Shown here: positions 1 to 10,100 of the stretch, one piece after another | Layout of the letters: every line of letters begins with the position of its first letter | Numbering within the stretch: the first letter of the stretch is position 1 | Assembly (NCBI GenBank): GCA_023653785.1 | Contig: JAMKCH010057039.1 | Location: 45,191 to 109,190 of the forward strand | DNA length: 64,000 nt | Origin: Ophioderma brevispina | Taxonomy: Eukaryota > Echinodermata > Ophiuroidea > Amphilepidida > Ophiodermatidae | Direction: 5' to 3' | Made by a program: the position numbers and the translations under genes | Notes under the pieces: model-generated | Database searches by the model: none | What the model was told of the DNA's origin: nothing | The model's input: the letters and a program-made list of their open reading frames with translations, nothing else

Positions 1-39
1 CATACTTATGATCACAAAAAAGATGAATGGCCCGACTAG

Positions 40-1020
40 TCTTTCATGTGGTGAAGAAAATTTGCCTATCCGATGTACCGTTTCAGCGAATACAGCAATA
101 GACCATTTAATTAGCCTCATTTACATACCTAAGCAGCATATATCGTTACTTTCAATGGCAAAAAAGAGGCGCAAACATAATATAGGCTTTCATCAGTGAA
201 GGATATTTGGGATTCGATGTACCGTTTTCAAAATTATAGCTATTACTTGATTTTGCATATTAATAGACTAATTGCATACTTAATTGCCCGCTAAATAGGC
301 CAAAATCTAATCAGGTCGGAACTCATCAGCCGCTTCATCCCCCAGTTACATCATTATAGCCTTACGGACAAACTCCTGAAACTTGTAACACAGCCTTTTT
401 TTTCTTATAATTATGCAAATTAGGACACTTAATAGATATTTTACGCCCAAAAGCCACTTTGACCAAGTAGGACTAACCCAAAAGATGCACCCGTGGCATA
501 GTATTCTTCATGCAGCGAAGGAAATTTGCCTATCCGATGGACGGTTTCAGAGATTACAGTAATTACAGTAATTTAAACTTTAGCTCAATTTGCATACCTA
601 AGCCGCACGTTATCCCACCACGTTCAAATGCAAAAAAGATGGCACCATGATAGGCTTTATGCAGTGAAGGAATTTCCGCAATCGATGTACCTTTAAAAAT
701 TATAGCAACTTACGCTGTTTTTTGCATTATTACTTGCTCATTTGCATAATTAATTTGCCCGAAATACCCCCGAAATCTAATCAGTTCGAGAACTCTCCAG
801 CCGCCTCACATCCACCAAGTTAAATAATCAGACGCTTACGGCACTCCAGAAAACTTTGGTACACAAGCATTGCGGTGAAAATTTTCGTTAATTATGCAAA
901 TTGAGATAATTAATTTGATATTTTCCGCACAAAATCTACTCAGGTCGAGAACTCGTGGACCCGCTCTTTCCACCAAGTTACATATCATAGCCCTTACGGA
1001 ACTCCAGATAAATCGTACCA
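40..1020. repeat. Diverged interspersed/tandem repeat block
   Basis: Related segments recur imperfectly. A segment with a 'CGATGTACCGTTT'-like core appears near 75, 218, 535 and 680. A second segment with 'AAATCTAATCAG' and a 'CCACCAAGTTACAT'-like string appears near 305, 775 and 935. Units are diverged and of mixed length. No coding potential is recognised. It runs into a GACA microsatellite, a common tail arrangement for old transposon copies. The family is not identified. Confidence 0.55.
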
Positions 1021-1040
1021 CAGCCCGTGAACACGGACGT

Positions 1041-1107
1041 CAGGCAGACAGCATGACGAAAAGACAGACAGACAGGACAGACGGACAGAAGAACAGACAG
1101 ACAGAAA
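1041..1107. repeat. (GACA)n/(CAGA)n microsatellite
   Basis: Imperfect run of CAGACAGA/GACGGACA words directly after the repeat block. Confidence 0.8.
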
Positions 1108-1112
1108 AGTGA

Positions 1113-1734
1113 TTACCTAAGTCTCTGCGAAAAAAGTCAGCGAGACAAAAATTACTCTTTTCTCACGAACAGGTAAATGAACGAATAAATTACAAACACA
1201 AACCTTGAACAAACTCTGAAGCCTTCAAAATAAGAAAAGAAAATGGATAGGAATAATTAGTACCCGCCAACAAATCGTCTATGCGTCAAAGGAATATTAT
1301 AAAATCTGATTACGTATTGCCTTCTTCCAGAAATAATGCATGACATCTTGGTCAATAATTGTCTAAATACTTAAAGTTTGGCAATAATAAACAACCTACA
1401 ACATTAGGGCCTATAAATTCATCAACGAGAGGTTCACCCGGCCTAGCTATTGATGACACTTTATCCGTTCTTTGATTGACTCCAAACAAAAGGAATCCGA
1501 TAGCGTGTCTCCGACGGTACGACAATCATTCAATGATTTGGTTTGAAGCAGCCTTTTATATTGATACAAAACGGTTCATGTAAAATGGGTTACAGCAGCA
1601 ATTCAGTTGAACAAAGTGAGCAGGCTACGGCTTCTTGAGTTTTATTAAACCATCCCCTCCAAATAATTCGTACATCGACAATATGCGGTTACCTGAAAGG
1701 GAATAAAAAAAGAGACTATAATTTGGTTTATCAC
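1113..1734. other. No gene or recognisable element
   Basis: Unique-looking AT-rich sequence with no coding or repeat signal that I can support. It lies beyond the last confidently placed exon of the minus-strand gene. Confidence 0.5.
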
Positions 1735-1998
1735 CAATAAGTTGGTGGGTTCAAACCCCTAATGCGGCCAACGTGTTGTGCACTTGATCAAGGCACTTAA
1801 TCTCGTTTATCTGGACCCAAGCGATATTCGGGTAGCTGCGGATAGGATTGTGCACTTGGCCAGCTGCCGGCCTCGGTACAGTAACATGATCGTGACGATT
1901 TCCTGACGGCAGCGTAATAATAGGCAACAGCGCGCAGCGCCGTGATCTTGTAGGAATAGCGTATTATAAAAGCCTCTATATCATTATATTATTATTAA
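1735..1998 (+). mobile_element. tRNA-derived SINE-like element
   Basis: A B-box-like 'GGGTTCAAACCCC' near 1748 is followed by 'TTGTGCACTTGATCAAGGCA', a motif I associate with widespread metazoan tRNA-SINEs. The right end has 'CGTATTATAAAAGCC' and then an ATT-rich tail. Head, body and tail therefore occur in the expected order. I cannot define the A box or target duplications, so the ends are approximate. Confidence 0.6.
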
Positions 1999-2700
1999 GT
2001 CAATAAATGGTCTGAAATACTTTTTATCTGTTTTCAGTGACATGTCTGTAGACCAAAAAAAAAATCACAATGTCTTTATAAAGAGACAACAAAAGCTAAT
2101 TGCCAACTGTTACAGAGAACATTGAATCTGCATACTTAAGACGATTCATACTTTATAAAAATAACACCCACAAATATTTGCAATATATATACATTTTTAT
2201 TTACGGAACTCACTCGTTTCGGGGGTCGCAGCAAAGATGGGGAATAACATTAAGGCCCTTGGATACGCCCTTGTCATAAAAGCACTATACATCACAACCA
2301 GTTAAACCACATCTAACGAAGTAGGGTGGTTGCAACCCCTGAAAACTACGATACTCTTATTAAAAACTTCCGATATCTGGTTTGAGTGCATATATTATAA
2401 AATGGTTTGAATGTTATTACAAGTATAAATGGTATCAGATACCATATCAGATGGTATCGCCATCAAATTATTGTTGGTGTTTTACAACTACTTTATCATG
2501 TTCGCAAGGTGTTTTTTATCCCCAAATTACACTTGTATTCAGAAAACATGAGATAAGTCTGAGAAATTTCAGGGGCATGTTACCTGGAAAAAGCAAAGCT
2601 TAGAGCATGCCTTCATTTCAATGACCATTTATTGCTCAAATGAAGAAACAGGAATATGTTGTATAGCTGCTATTCGTTTATACCCTGGAAGGGATGCCTA
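1999..2700. other. Intergenic stretch with a dispersed repeat piece
   Basis: No gene seen. About 2497-2602 resembles 50078-50166: both contain a 'GGGGCATG' word followed by a 'CTGGAAAAAGCAAAGCT' string. This is a fragment of an unidentified dispersed repeat. Confidence 0.45.
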
Positions 2701-2707
2701 GACAGAG

Positions 2708-3815
2708 TTTTGTTCTTCATGAGCTGCTTCTTCTCATCGTGACCAAACACTGTGGTTCTCAAATATGATCCAGCCAGAGATTGGTACAACGTCTGGCTGC
2801 TTCACTGAATTCCGCAAGGTCCTTGTTTGTGCATTGTTGCTCCAGTAATGGCAGACCAAGAGATGTTCCATTGTCTGTGGTGCTGTTCCACAACCACAGG
2901 TAGTATCCTGATCTGCTTCCAGATAGCCCCACTTCTGCAAGGAAACCTTAGATCGGCCAGTTCTGGTTCTTAATCTGTTGAGGCATCGCCATTCAGCCCA
3001 TGAGGAGTCAGTTCCAGGTGGGAGATGCTCACCAGGTTCAATACCGATAGATGTTACTTGGTTGATGCCAAGTCTTTCTTTCCACAAGGCGACTCTCTTG
3101 ACCTCCTTAGAGACTGTTTCAAGAGGTTGGACTTTGCTTAAGAAACTCTCTCTGGATTTAAGGCGGATGGCAGCAGGTATCTGTCCAGACATAGGGTGCT
3201 TCACATTAGATACTTGGCAGCTACCCTCTTGCATGCTAGCTACGCTTCGACGGATGTCTGGTGGAGCAATTCCTGCTAGGATGTATAAGTTTTCCGTTGG
3301 TGTTGGACGGAGGCATCCTGTGTTAAGCCGGCAGGAGGCATTTAACGCTGAATCAAGCTTCTTGGCATGGGTTGATCTTTCCCATACAGGGCAGGCATAC
3401 TCTGCACATGAGTAGCACAGGGCAAGTGCCGTCGATCTTAGGGTATGTGGGCGAGCACCCCATCTTGTGCCAGTGAGTTTGTTCAAGATGTTATTGCGTG
3501 AACATAATTTACTCTTCGTCTTCTCGATGTGGGTCTTATAAGAGAGAGTGCGGTCCAAGGTAACTCCTAGGTAGACAGGGTTATCACAATACTCCAGGGG
3601 TGTTCCAGACCAGGTAACTTTAAGCTGACGTTTGGCTTCACGGTTGCGTAGATGGAAAGCACACACCTGTGTCTTAGATGGATTTGCACGTAGGTGGTTT
3701 TCCTCATAAGGAGTGAGTTCATCCAAAGCTTTGGAGAGTCTCTCTTCAACAACTGTGAAGTCGGCATCTTCATGAGCTATAAAGAGGTTACATGAGGCAG
3801 CCCTTCATGGAACAG
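2708..3815 (-). pseudogene. 5'-truncated Jockey-type LINE, C-terminal part of reverse transcriptase
   Basis: A 330-codon open frame (2734-3726, continuing in frame a little past 3780) encodes the region after the catalytic core of a Jockey-like non-LTR reverse transcriptase. Visible landmarks in order are '[15 protein letters not shown]', 'YLGVTLDRTLSYKTHI', 'SCAEYACPVW', and a terminal Cys/His knuckle with 'CGCGTAPQTMEHLLVCH'. The polymerase active site and everything upstream are missing, with the copy ending just after a sequence aligning with the region following the YADD box. The long open frame implies a fairly young insertion. A related copy lies at 15.3-16.3 kb in the same orientation. 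Confidence 0.88.
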
Positions 3816-4487
3816 TACCCAAATACCTAAGTCGAAGTAGTGCACTGACTGCAACGATTTGGATTTTAAAAGAGTTTTCTCTGGACGACAACACGTACAA
3901 TGGCTCATCTTAATGATAAAGCATGGCCTTGACAAGTCACTCGAATTGACCGCGCTATTTATATCATGAGCAGGTTAACTCTATGTGGGATGGTGTTTAT
4001 GTATAGGTTAATGTTGTTGTTTTTGGCAATTCCATTTAGTGTATTAGCCTTCCAAAAAAACATGCGAAAATGAGGTCTTTCCCCCCAACCACAATACCAC
4101 TCACATATATGTTGCTAATTAATATAATGCACATCCTAACACACCTAACCCTTGGACGGCATTAACAAATTCATCAAGACTGGAGAATAGAGAGCGCTAT
4201 ATAAATGTTCTAAAGGCAACAGGTGTGAGTAATTTTGGTAATATATGCATCCATGCCAAGTAACAATCATGTTATGAGAAAATCTGACCACCTACCTTAA
4301 CTGTACATTATCCAATTATTATAGTGTGTACTATTTAAATTTGCTACCATCACCTATTTTATTAAAACTTGTCATAATAATATCAACCTTAAACAATCTT
4401 TGTTTCATAATCATTGACAACATTCACAAATATACTAAAACATAATCAAAAAATCTTCAGCACTGTTTTCTACCAAATTTGTTTTAA

Positions 4488-4625
4488 CTATAATGCTAAG
4501 TTAAATTGATTAAACATTCCCGGTGTAAAGAAACTGAGTGTCCCCCATGAGAGAGAGAGTGTCCTAGCTACCATAGAAACCGGAATAAACCGTGACCTTG
4601 TAGACGAGGCCATTTGGGTACAGTG
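4488..4625 (-). CDS. Weak candidate for a terminal exon (cytoplasmic tail) of the receptor gene
   Basis: On the minus strand, 'CATTTGTTTCAG' is a good acceptor at 4626-4627. The transmembrane exon exits in phase 0. Reading from this acceptor in phase 0 gives about 45 codons, including 'MASSTRSRFIPVSMVA', and ends at a TAG stop at 4488-4490. Composition is Ser/Thr/Arg-rich and then hydrophobic, with no recognised domain. Phase compatibility and the acceptor are the only support; the true terminal exon could be elsewhere or outside the window. Confidence 0.2.
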   Translation of the reverse strand, partial: HCTQMASSTRSRFIPVSMVARTLSLSWGTLSFFTPGMFNQFNLAL

Positions 4626-5779
4626 CTGAAACAAATGATGCATACAGCACTCAATGGAGAACACAATAGACAGATGGGTGGTAGGACACTCAGTCACACG
4701 GACGCTGTAATATATGACACCGGCATGACCCTTAACAACATATCACATAAGTAATCCTTAAAATTTATATGAGGAAAGAGAACCTTCTTCCTCTTGAAGC
4801 TATTCTAGGTATATAGATTGAAACAAATATATTATGCTTTTATCAAATGATACATTATATTGTCTACATCTATTAAGTCTGTGAAGAAAAAGAAATGTAA
4901 TATCCTTGACTTCTTACAAATTAAAAAAATAATAATAATACATTGTTCCAACGTCTTGATGTGTGCTTTTCGATATTAAAGATGGCGTTTATCTTCGCAC
5001 TTTTCATCTCTATGTCGATGAGGACATCTAATGCAGAGAAAAGAAATAAAGAATTAGCATTGCTAAGAAAACACTTTATTTATAATGATACAAGTAGATT
5101 TGAAATAATATATGCAAATACACGGTTCCCAAAAATAAGTTCCCTCTAAAATTCAAATACATTTCGTTGCATAACTTCACTTAGAAATTGTAAAAGTTTT
5201 GGCTCTGCCACAAAAGTCGTTTCATTTAAAAAACACTTTTGGCATCAACACACACTCCTTTTTTCCAAAAATTGTGTTTTCAGAAAAAAGCGGCACTTTG
5301 CCGTATTTAAAGGTCTAAAGTCAATAAATTAGCAATTTTCAACAACGATTTCATTTCCTTTATATTCATTGCGGTCTCTAGTAAATAAGCTGAAAACATT
5401 ACCGCATAGATAAAAAATAAACAAGACAAATCTGCAGGCAAACAACAAACAATGAGATGTATGCGGGGATGTATGCTTCACATTAATCAGTACCAAAGAA
5501 AGTCATATTTCTTTGCATATTGCTCTTTTTATGACAGAAAAAGGTAATGTTTGAATGTATGTTTCAATCAAAATAAGCTCAATTGTTTTGTCATTTAGGA
5601 TGAGACTCGATAGTCAATATATTTTTAGGGTAACTTGTTTGTTAACATTATTTTACCCGAGGCTTCTACAGTGAACCGCTATACGATGAATATCAAATAT
5701 TATGGCACCAGCAGCCTACTATACTTACCAAGATTTTTTTAAATAATTAAATTTACTTTATGTCACGAGGTGTATGCAT

Positions 5780-5837
5780 TATGAAAATCGGAATCACAGT
5801 AACTCTTTTTAAAGAGTTACTGTGATTCTGATTTTCA
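5780..5837. repeat. Near-perfect hairpin palindrome
   Basis: Two arms of about 28 bases, with core 'CACAGTAACTC' on the left and 'GAGTTACTGTG' on the right, meet almost without a loop. Possibly a collapsed MITE. Confidence 0.85.
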
Positions 5838-6474
5838 TCTTAAAAGATTTTTCAATTTTGTTATGGGGGGGGGACTCATGCTGATTAACGCAAAAACAAC
5901 GCAATGGATTTGATATTTTGCGCAATGCGTATGTAAGGTATGGTCTCGTTTCATATCGATGTGCACTTTTAATAGTGTACATGTTAGTCTATAAAAAGCT
6001 TCGCTTCAAGCTCGTTTATTATTTGTTTAGGACTATATTGCTGCTAGTACTAATACTGCAACTTACCACACATCTAGCGATTGTATCCAATCCTCTGAAA
6101 AAGAAGTAAATTGGAGAAATTACACAAACTGCAAAATGGATTTAAATCTTGGGCGACAAAAAATATTCTAAGGTTGGACCGATTTTTCAATTACCATCTG
6201 CACACACAATCAGCCCTGTTTGATACCATCACTTAACTTTTATTTTAAAATAAAAAACGGATGGCTTTTTTGCATATATGTTAGTCGTGCCAATGAAAAG
6301 TTCTGTTTGATGCGATGGAAGATTGGAGTCCTCAAAACATTCTTGGAACACTTGCATGATTGTCTGGAGTAAAGTAACCTTTTTAAAATGCTTAATATGA
6401 ATAAAATAGTTTCCTTATTTGTAAAGTTATGGACTCATTATACATGAATACCTAGAAACTCTGCAAGATTTTAC

Positions 6475-6916
6475 CCCGGGGGGCCACTTGTATTCAAAGG
6501 TGGATATGATGCGTGAAGAAGAAAACGCGTAAAAAGGGTCTCTTTTTTCCAACAGGCGATGTTCGCGCGTACATTGATTAGGGTGTCAAAAACAGCAAAA
6601 TATGGAAAAAAAGGGTATGTTTTTTTCGTAACCCTGAAATTGTGATGTACGCGAGATCAAAATCATCAAAATATTGTAATTTGGAAGTAAAGCAACCTGA
6701 GCAAAGCCAGATAATAAGGGTATATTATCAGCACAATGCATTGCTCACTTTTACGGTAGCAAAAACTGACAAAAAGACTTGTTTAGGGTGAGAGAAAACA
6801 CAATAATGCTTGTTTAGGGTATGTTTTTCAGTCGGTGGAAATACGTGTTTAGGGTGCATTTAGGAAGTCCATGTTCACGCATCATATCCATTTTTTAATA
6901 CAACTGGCCCCCCGGG
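6475..6916. mobile_element. 442-bp MITE with CCCGGGGGG termini and 8-bp target duplication
   Basis: The ends are inverted: 'CCCGGGGGGCCACTTGTATT' on the left and its near-complement on the right, with similarity continuing through 'GGATATGATGCGTGAA' for about 40 bases. The flanks carry an 8-bp duplication with one mismatch: 'GATTTTAC' at 6467-6474 and 'GATTTGAC' at 6917-6924. The interior repeats 'TTTAGGGT'-like words and has no transposase. An 8-bp duplication is typical of hAT elements (family knowledge); assignment is inferred. The right flank touches the splice donor of the transmembrane exon. Confidence 0.82.
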
Positions 6917-6929
6917 GATTTGACTTTAC

Positions 6930-7126
6930 CTGAGGTGATCTATAAGCATAATTTGCGGGTACGCTGTAAGGTCTAGTAAGTGGAGCTAGACTAGTAGTCC
7001 TTGTAGGGCTCTGTCTGTACCCTGGTCTCCGTGCAACTAAGAGAATTCCAGAAGCCAACATCAGAAGAAGAACGCCTCCGAAAATAGCACCGAAAATGCC
7101 TATCAGCAACTCCGTTGACAAGCCAT
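6930..7126 (-). CDS. Exon: transmembrane helix and basic juxtamembrane tail
   Basis: Acceptor 'TTTACAG' at 7127-7128 and a consensus donor, CAG then GTAAAG, at 6929-6928. After completing a codon from the previous exon it reads 'GLSTELL', then a hydrophobic helix '[19 protein letters not shown]' with small-residue (GxxxG-like) spacing, then '[15 protein letters not shown]' and '[15 protein letters not shown]'. Positive charge after the helix predicts a type I membrane protein with this tail in the cytosol. The tail has several Tyr, Ser and Thr but no motif I can name. Length is 197 bp; exit is phase 0, unlike all other exons of the gene. Confidence 0.85.
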
Positions 7127-10100
7127 CTGTAAAGGATATTAAGATATTTTATTTGGAGAATCATCGCAAATCGGTAAATTACCATCGTGGTCGTATTTTG
7201 ATATTCAACCGAAGCTGTGGCGATGTCCGAACTGGCATAATTCCATGATTATTGTAAAATGTGACCCCGTGATAGCAATATCGTAAGCATCAAAATTGTT
7301 AAACGAACGAATACGCCATAAGTTACGAATACGGTACTCTTTAGAGATAGCACCAAATTTATTGGACATACTCATGGTGGAATCATGACTATGTCCACCG
7401 TAACTCACCTAAAACACCGAGTCCATACAATGATAAGCATGCTACAAGCTATACCTAATGTTATAATTTCTAATAGAGCGCTCCCTTTTTCTCTGAACGC
7501 TGAATGTTCTTTAAAGACTCCAACTAGAATCTTACCACTAGGTGTGTCATCATTGTCGATGATGGTGGCGATAGCTTCACCTGGATCTGAAACGACTCCA
7601 TTAGTGGTGCCAACAATCTCCAATGTGAACGTCTCGTCTTGTTCTATGAGATCGTTATCAATAATATCCACGGTGAAAGTCTTAGCCGTATCGGAAGCCC
7701 CAAAATCAATTACCATATTGCCTATGGCGACGTAATCACTGCCCGCGAGAGCTGTTCCCCGTCCATTGATCGTTTGTATCCCTACGAATGAAAGACACAT
7801 GATCATGATGATGATGATGTCTGTTGGATGGTAATGTTCTATTAAATCATACATGCTAGTGTCCACTACTTGGGAGTTTCCGTAAGCTGACCCATCTGAC
7901 ACACTCTTTCTGACACACTTATGAATTCGGAAACCCTTCAAGGAAACCGTTAAGGTTTCCGAATTCATAAGTGTGTCAGACGAAAGTGTGTCAGATGGGT
8001 CAGGTTACGGAAACTCCCCCACTACTCCATTACGCTTGATGTGTTGTTGTTTTTAGTAGAACACGACTTGGTATTACCAATGTCTAGTATACAAATATAT
8101 ACTGCCATGAGAGGCTCTGGTTAAAACTATGGGCCCGAGGTGACATCAATAGTACTATTTTGCTGAGGGGCGCAGCCCCGAAGCAAAATAGTACTATTGA
8201 AGTCACCAAGGGCCCATAGTTTTAATCCAGAGCCTCGAATTTAGGCAGTATATATTTGTTTTATATACTTTATTAATATATATTCATTGTTTATTGATTG
8301 GTTGAAAGAAATTTAATAAAATTAGAAGATTAAACTGCCCATAGCCTAGGCTACACGCATGACACGTCCTCATCTTGAGACTATTTCTGCGTCCATTAAT
8401 TTCATGTAGGCCTGCACTTCTAGTTTAATCTTCAAATAATTTAAAAAAAAATTAAATTCCAACAGTTCCGAAAACGGCTAATGCAAACAGTCATGACTCA
8501 AAGTGAGTCAAATTCCAAACCTGACCTGGCATGCCTGGGTAACTTTGTCGAGCTGGTACTCATTGTACTGACAGTCATGACAACAGTGTCATACATCAGA
8601 ACTGAACATCGCCGGCAAGCTTACACTCACACTGCCTCGTTGAAAATCATAAGGGCAAGGCTATAGTTGATCTGCTTATTTGTATTGTCGCTTGAAGCAC
8701 TGTCGATCGTCGTCATCATCATACAGCTTATAAAACGCGGCGTTTTACTCTGGAAATCACTCGTTCATCTTGTTATGATTTCGTTGAGTTGACCTCGGAT
8801 GTCGATATGTCGTCTGCGAAAGGCCAGGGAGAAATACATATGGTTGACATCCTACATATTACGATCGCATTAAATCGTTTCTAGGTGCCTGCCGTATGGT
8901 GAATGTGGGTAGAAAATAGTCTCTGTAGCGTGTACATATCAAATGTCATCACTATTCATGATCTATGAACTGCGACGTTCGTTACGAGGGAAAGAACATA
9001 TACGGCTTAAAGGTACCATTTACGGACGTGAATAGTATTTTTCGACACATCCTCAATGATATTGTGTATCTATTTTTAACATGTGACCCACTTTCAACCA
9101 ATCAATAAACAAGAATGAAGTATATAATAAGGAATGCTTCTTAAGCTCCTATTATCTCTTATATGTTGCACTTACCTGGTGCGTGCGGTGTCGCTAGTAA
9201 CAAAATATATAAGTATGTAATTAAAATGCGTGAAATAAGACAATGCCTTACTTATTTTACCTTGTTCTACAATACAACAACCCAGCTCTTTACATTTTGT
9301 AGAATTAACTTTCATATTATAAAAGCGAATAAAGTACTCTCAGCGTATATATCTAACACGTTATACCCCAATTTCCCCTGTTTTTCATTATTCATACCAA
9401 CAATCTTGGCAAATATCGTGGTAGTTATACTTACAAATTTGGGAAGGGTAATTGACACTACCAACTCGAACTACCTCCAAAGTCACAGTTCCATCTCCTT
9501 CATTAACACTGTACTCAGACTCACGGAAATAAACACGGCCTGAAAATGGTGGAGGTAAAAAGGGAGGAGTCATTGAAAACTTCATTCTTGTATACACATC
9601 ATTGAGTACATGAACACGTTAACTAGTGTCAGAGATGAAAGGTAGCATGCACGAGGCGTGTACTTGTAAGTGTAAACAGTGGCGTAGCTAGTGGATGTGG
9701 CGCCCGGGGCAAGATGTTAACGTGGCGCCTCCCCCGTTCGTAGCGTGAGCAAAATGAGGTGGATCAAGGGGGTCGCCTTAGGGCCCCTAATGTGGTCCCG
9801 AGGCAGAGGCCCTTACGAGGTCCAGGGGCGGAGCCCCCGGAAGCTCTCAGGTTTTAGCATGTTTGAGCCTCTTGGGAGAGCTCTCAGGTACGTATCCTCA
9901 TTTTCTTTCTTTCAGCAATTACCTATCTTCCGCCTGTAGGGGCTTATCCCTTTTGCGGATCGCCCGCCTCCTGCGATTTCGGTTTTTTTATGCATGTTTG
10001 AATGCCCTCGGGGAACTCTCAGTCATCTCATTATTATGACGCAAAATGATCTATACTTGCCCCTGGTGGGGGTCCAGGGGGCGAAGCCCCCGGAGGGTCT

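Larger units (their letters stand above)
3816..6466. other. Region downstream of the transmembrane exon; no confident gene
   Basis: AT-rich sequence between the Jockey fragment and the MITE at 6475. It may hold the last exon or exons of the minus-strand receptor gene; the only candidate I found is entered separately at 4488-4625. A hairpin palindrome lies at 5780-5837. A short SINE-tail-like 'GCGCTATATAAAT' occurs near 4195. Confidence 0.4.

Noticed and set aside
2978..3415. Plus-strand frame of 145 codons
   Set aside because: Antisense shadow of the Jockey-type reverse transcriptase frame.
6882..6929. Extension of the cytoplasmic tail to a stop at 6882
   Set aside because: A consensus donor sits at 6929 and the extension runs into a transposon; kept only as a possible read-through isoform.
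7782..7968. N-terminal extension of the Calx-beta 9 frame with an ATG at 7968
   Set aside because: The upstream part translates the palindromic MITE, and a good acceptor lies at 7782-7783.
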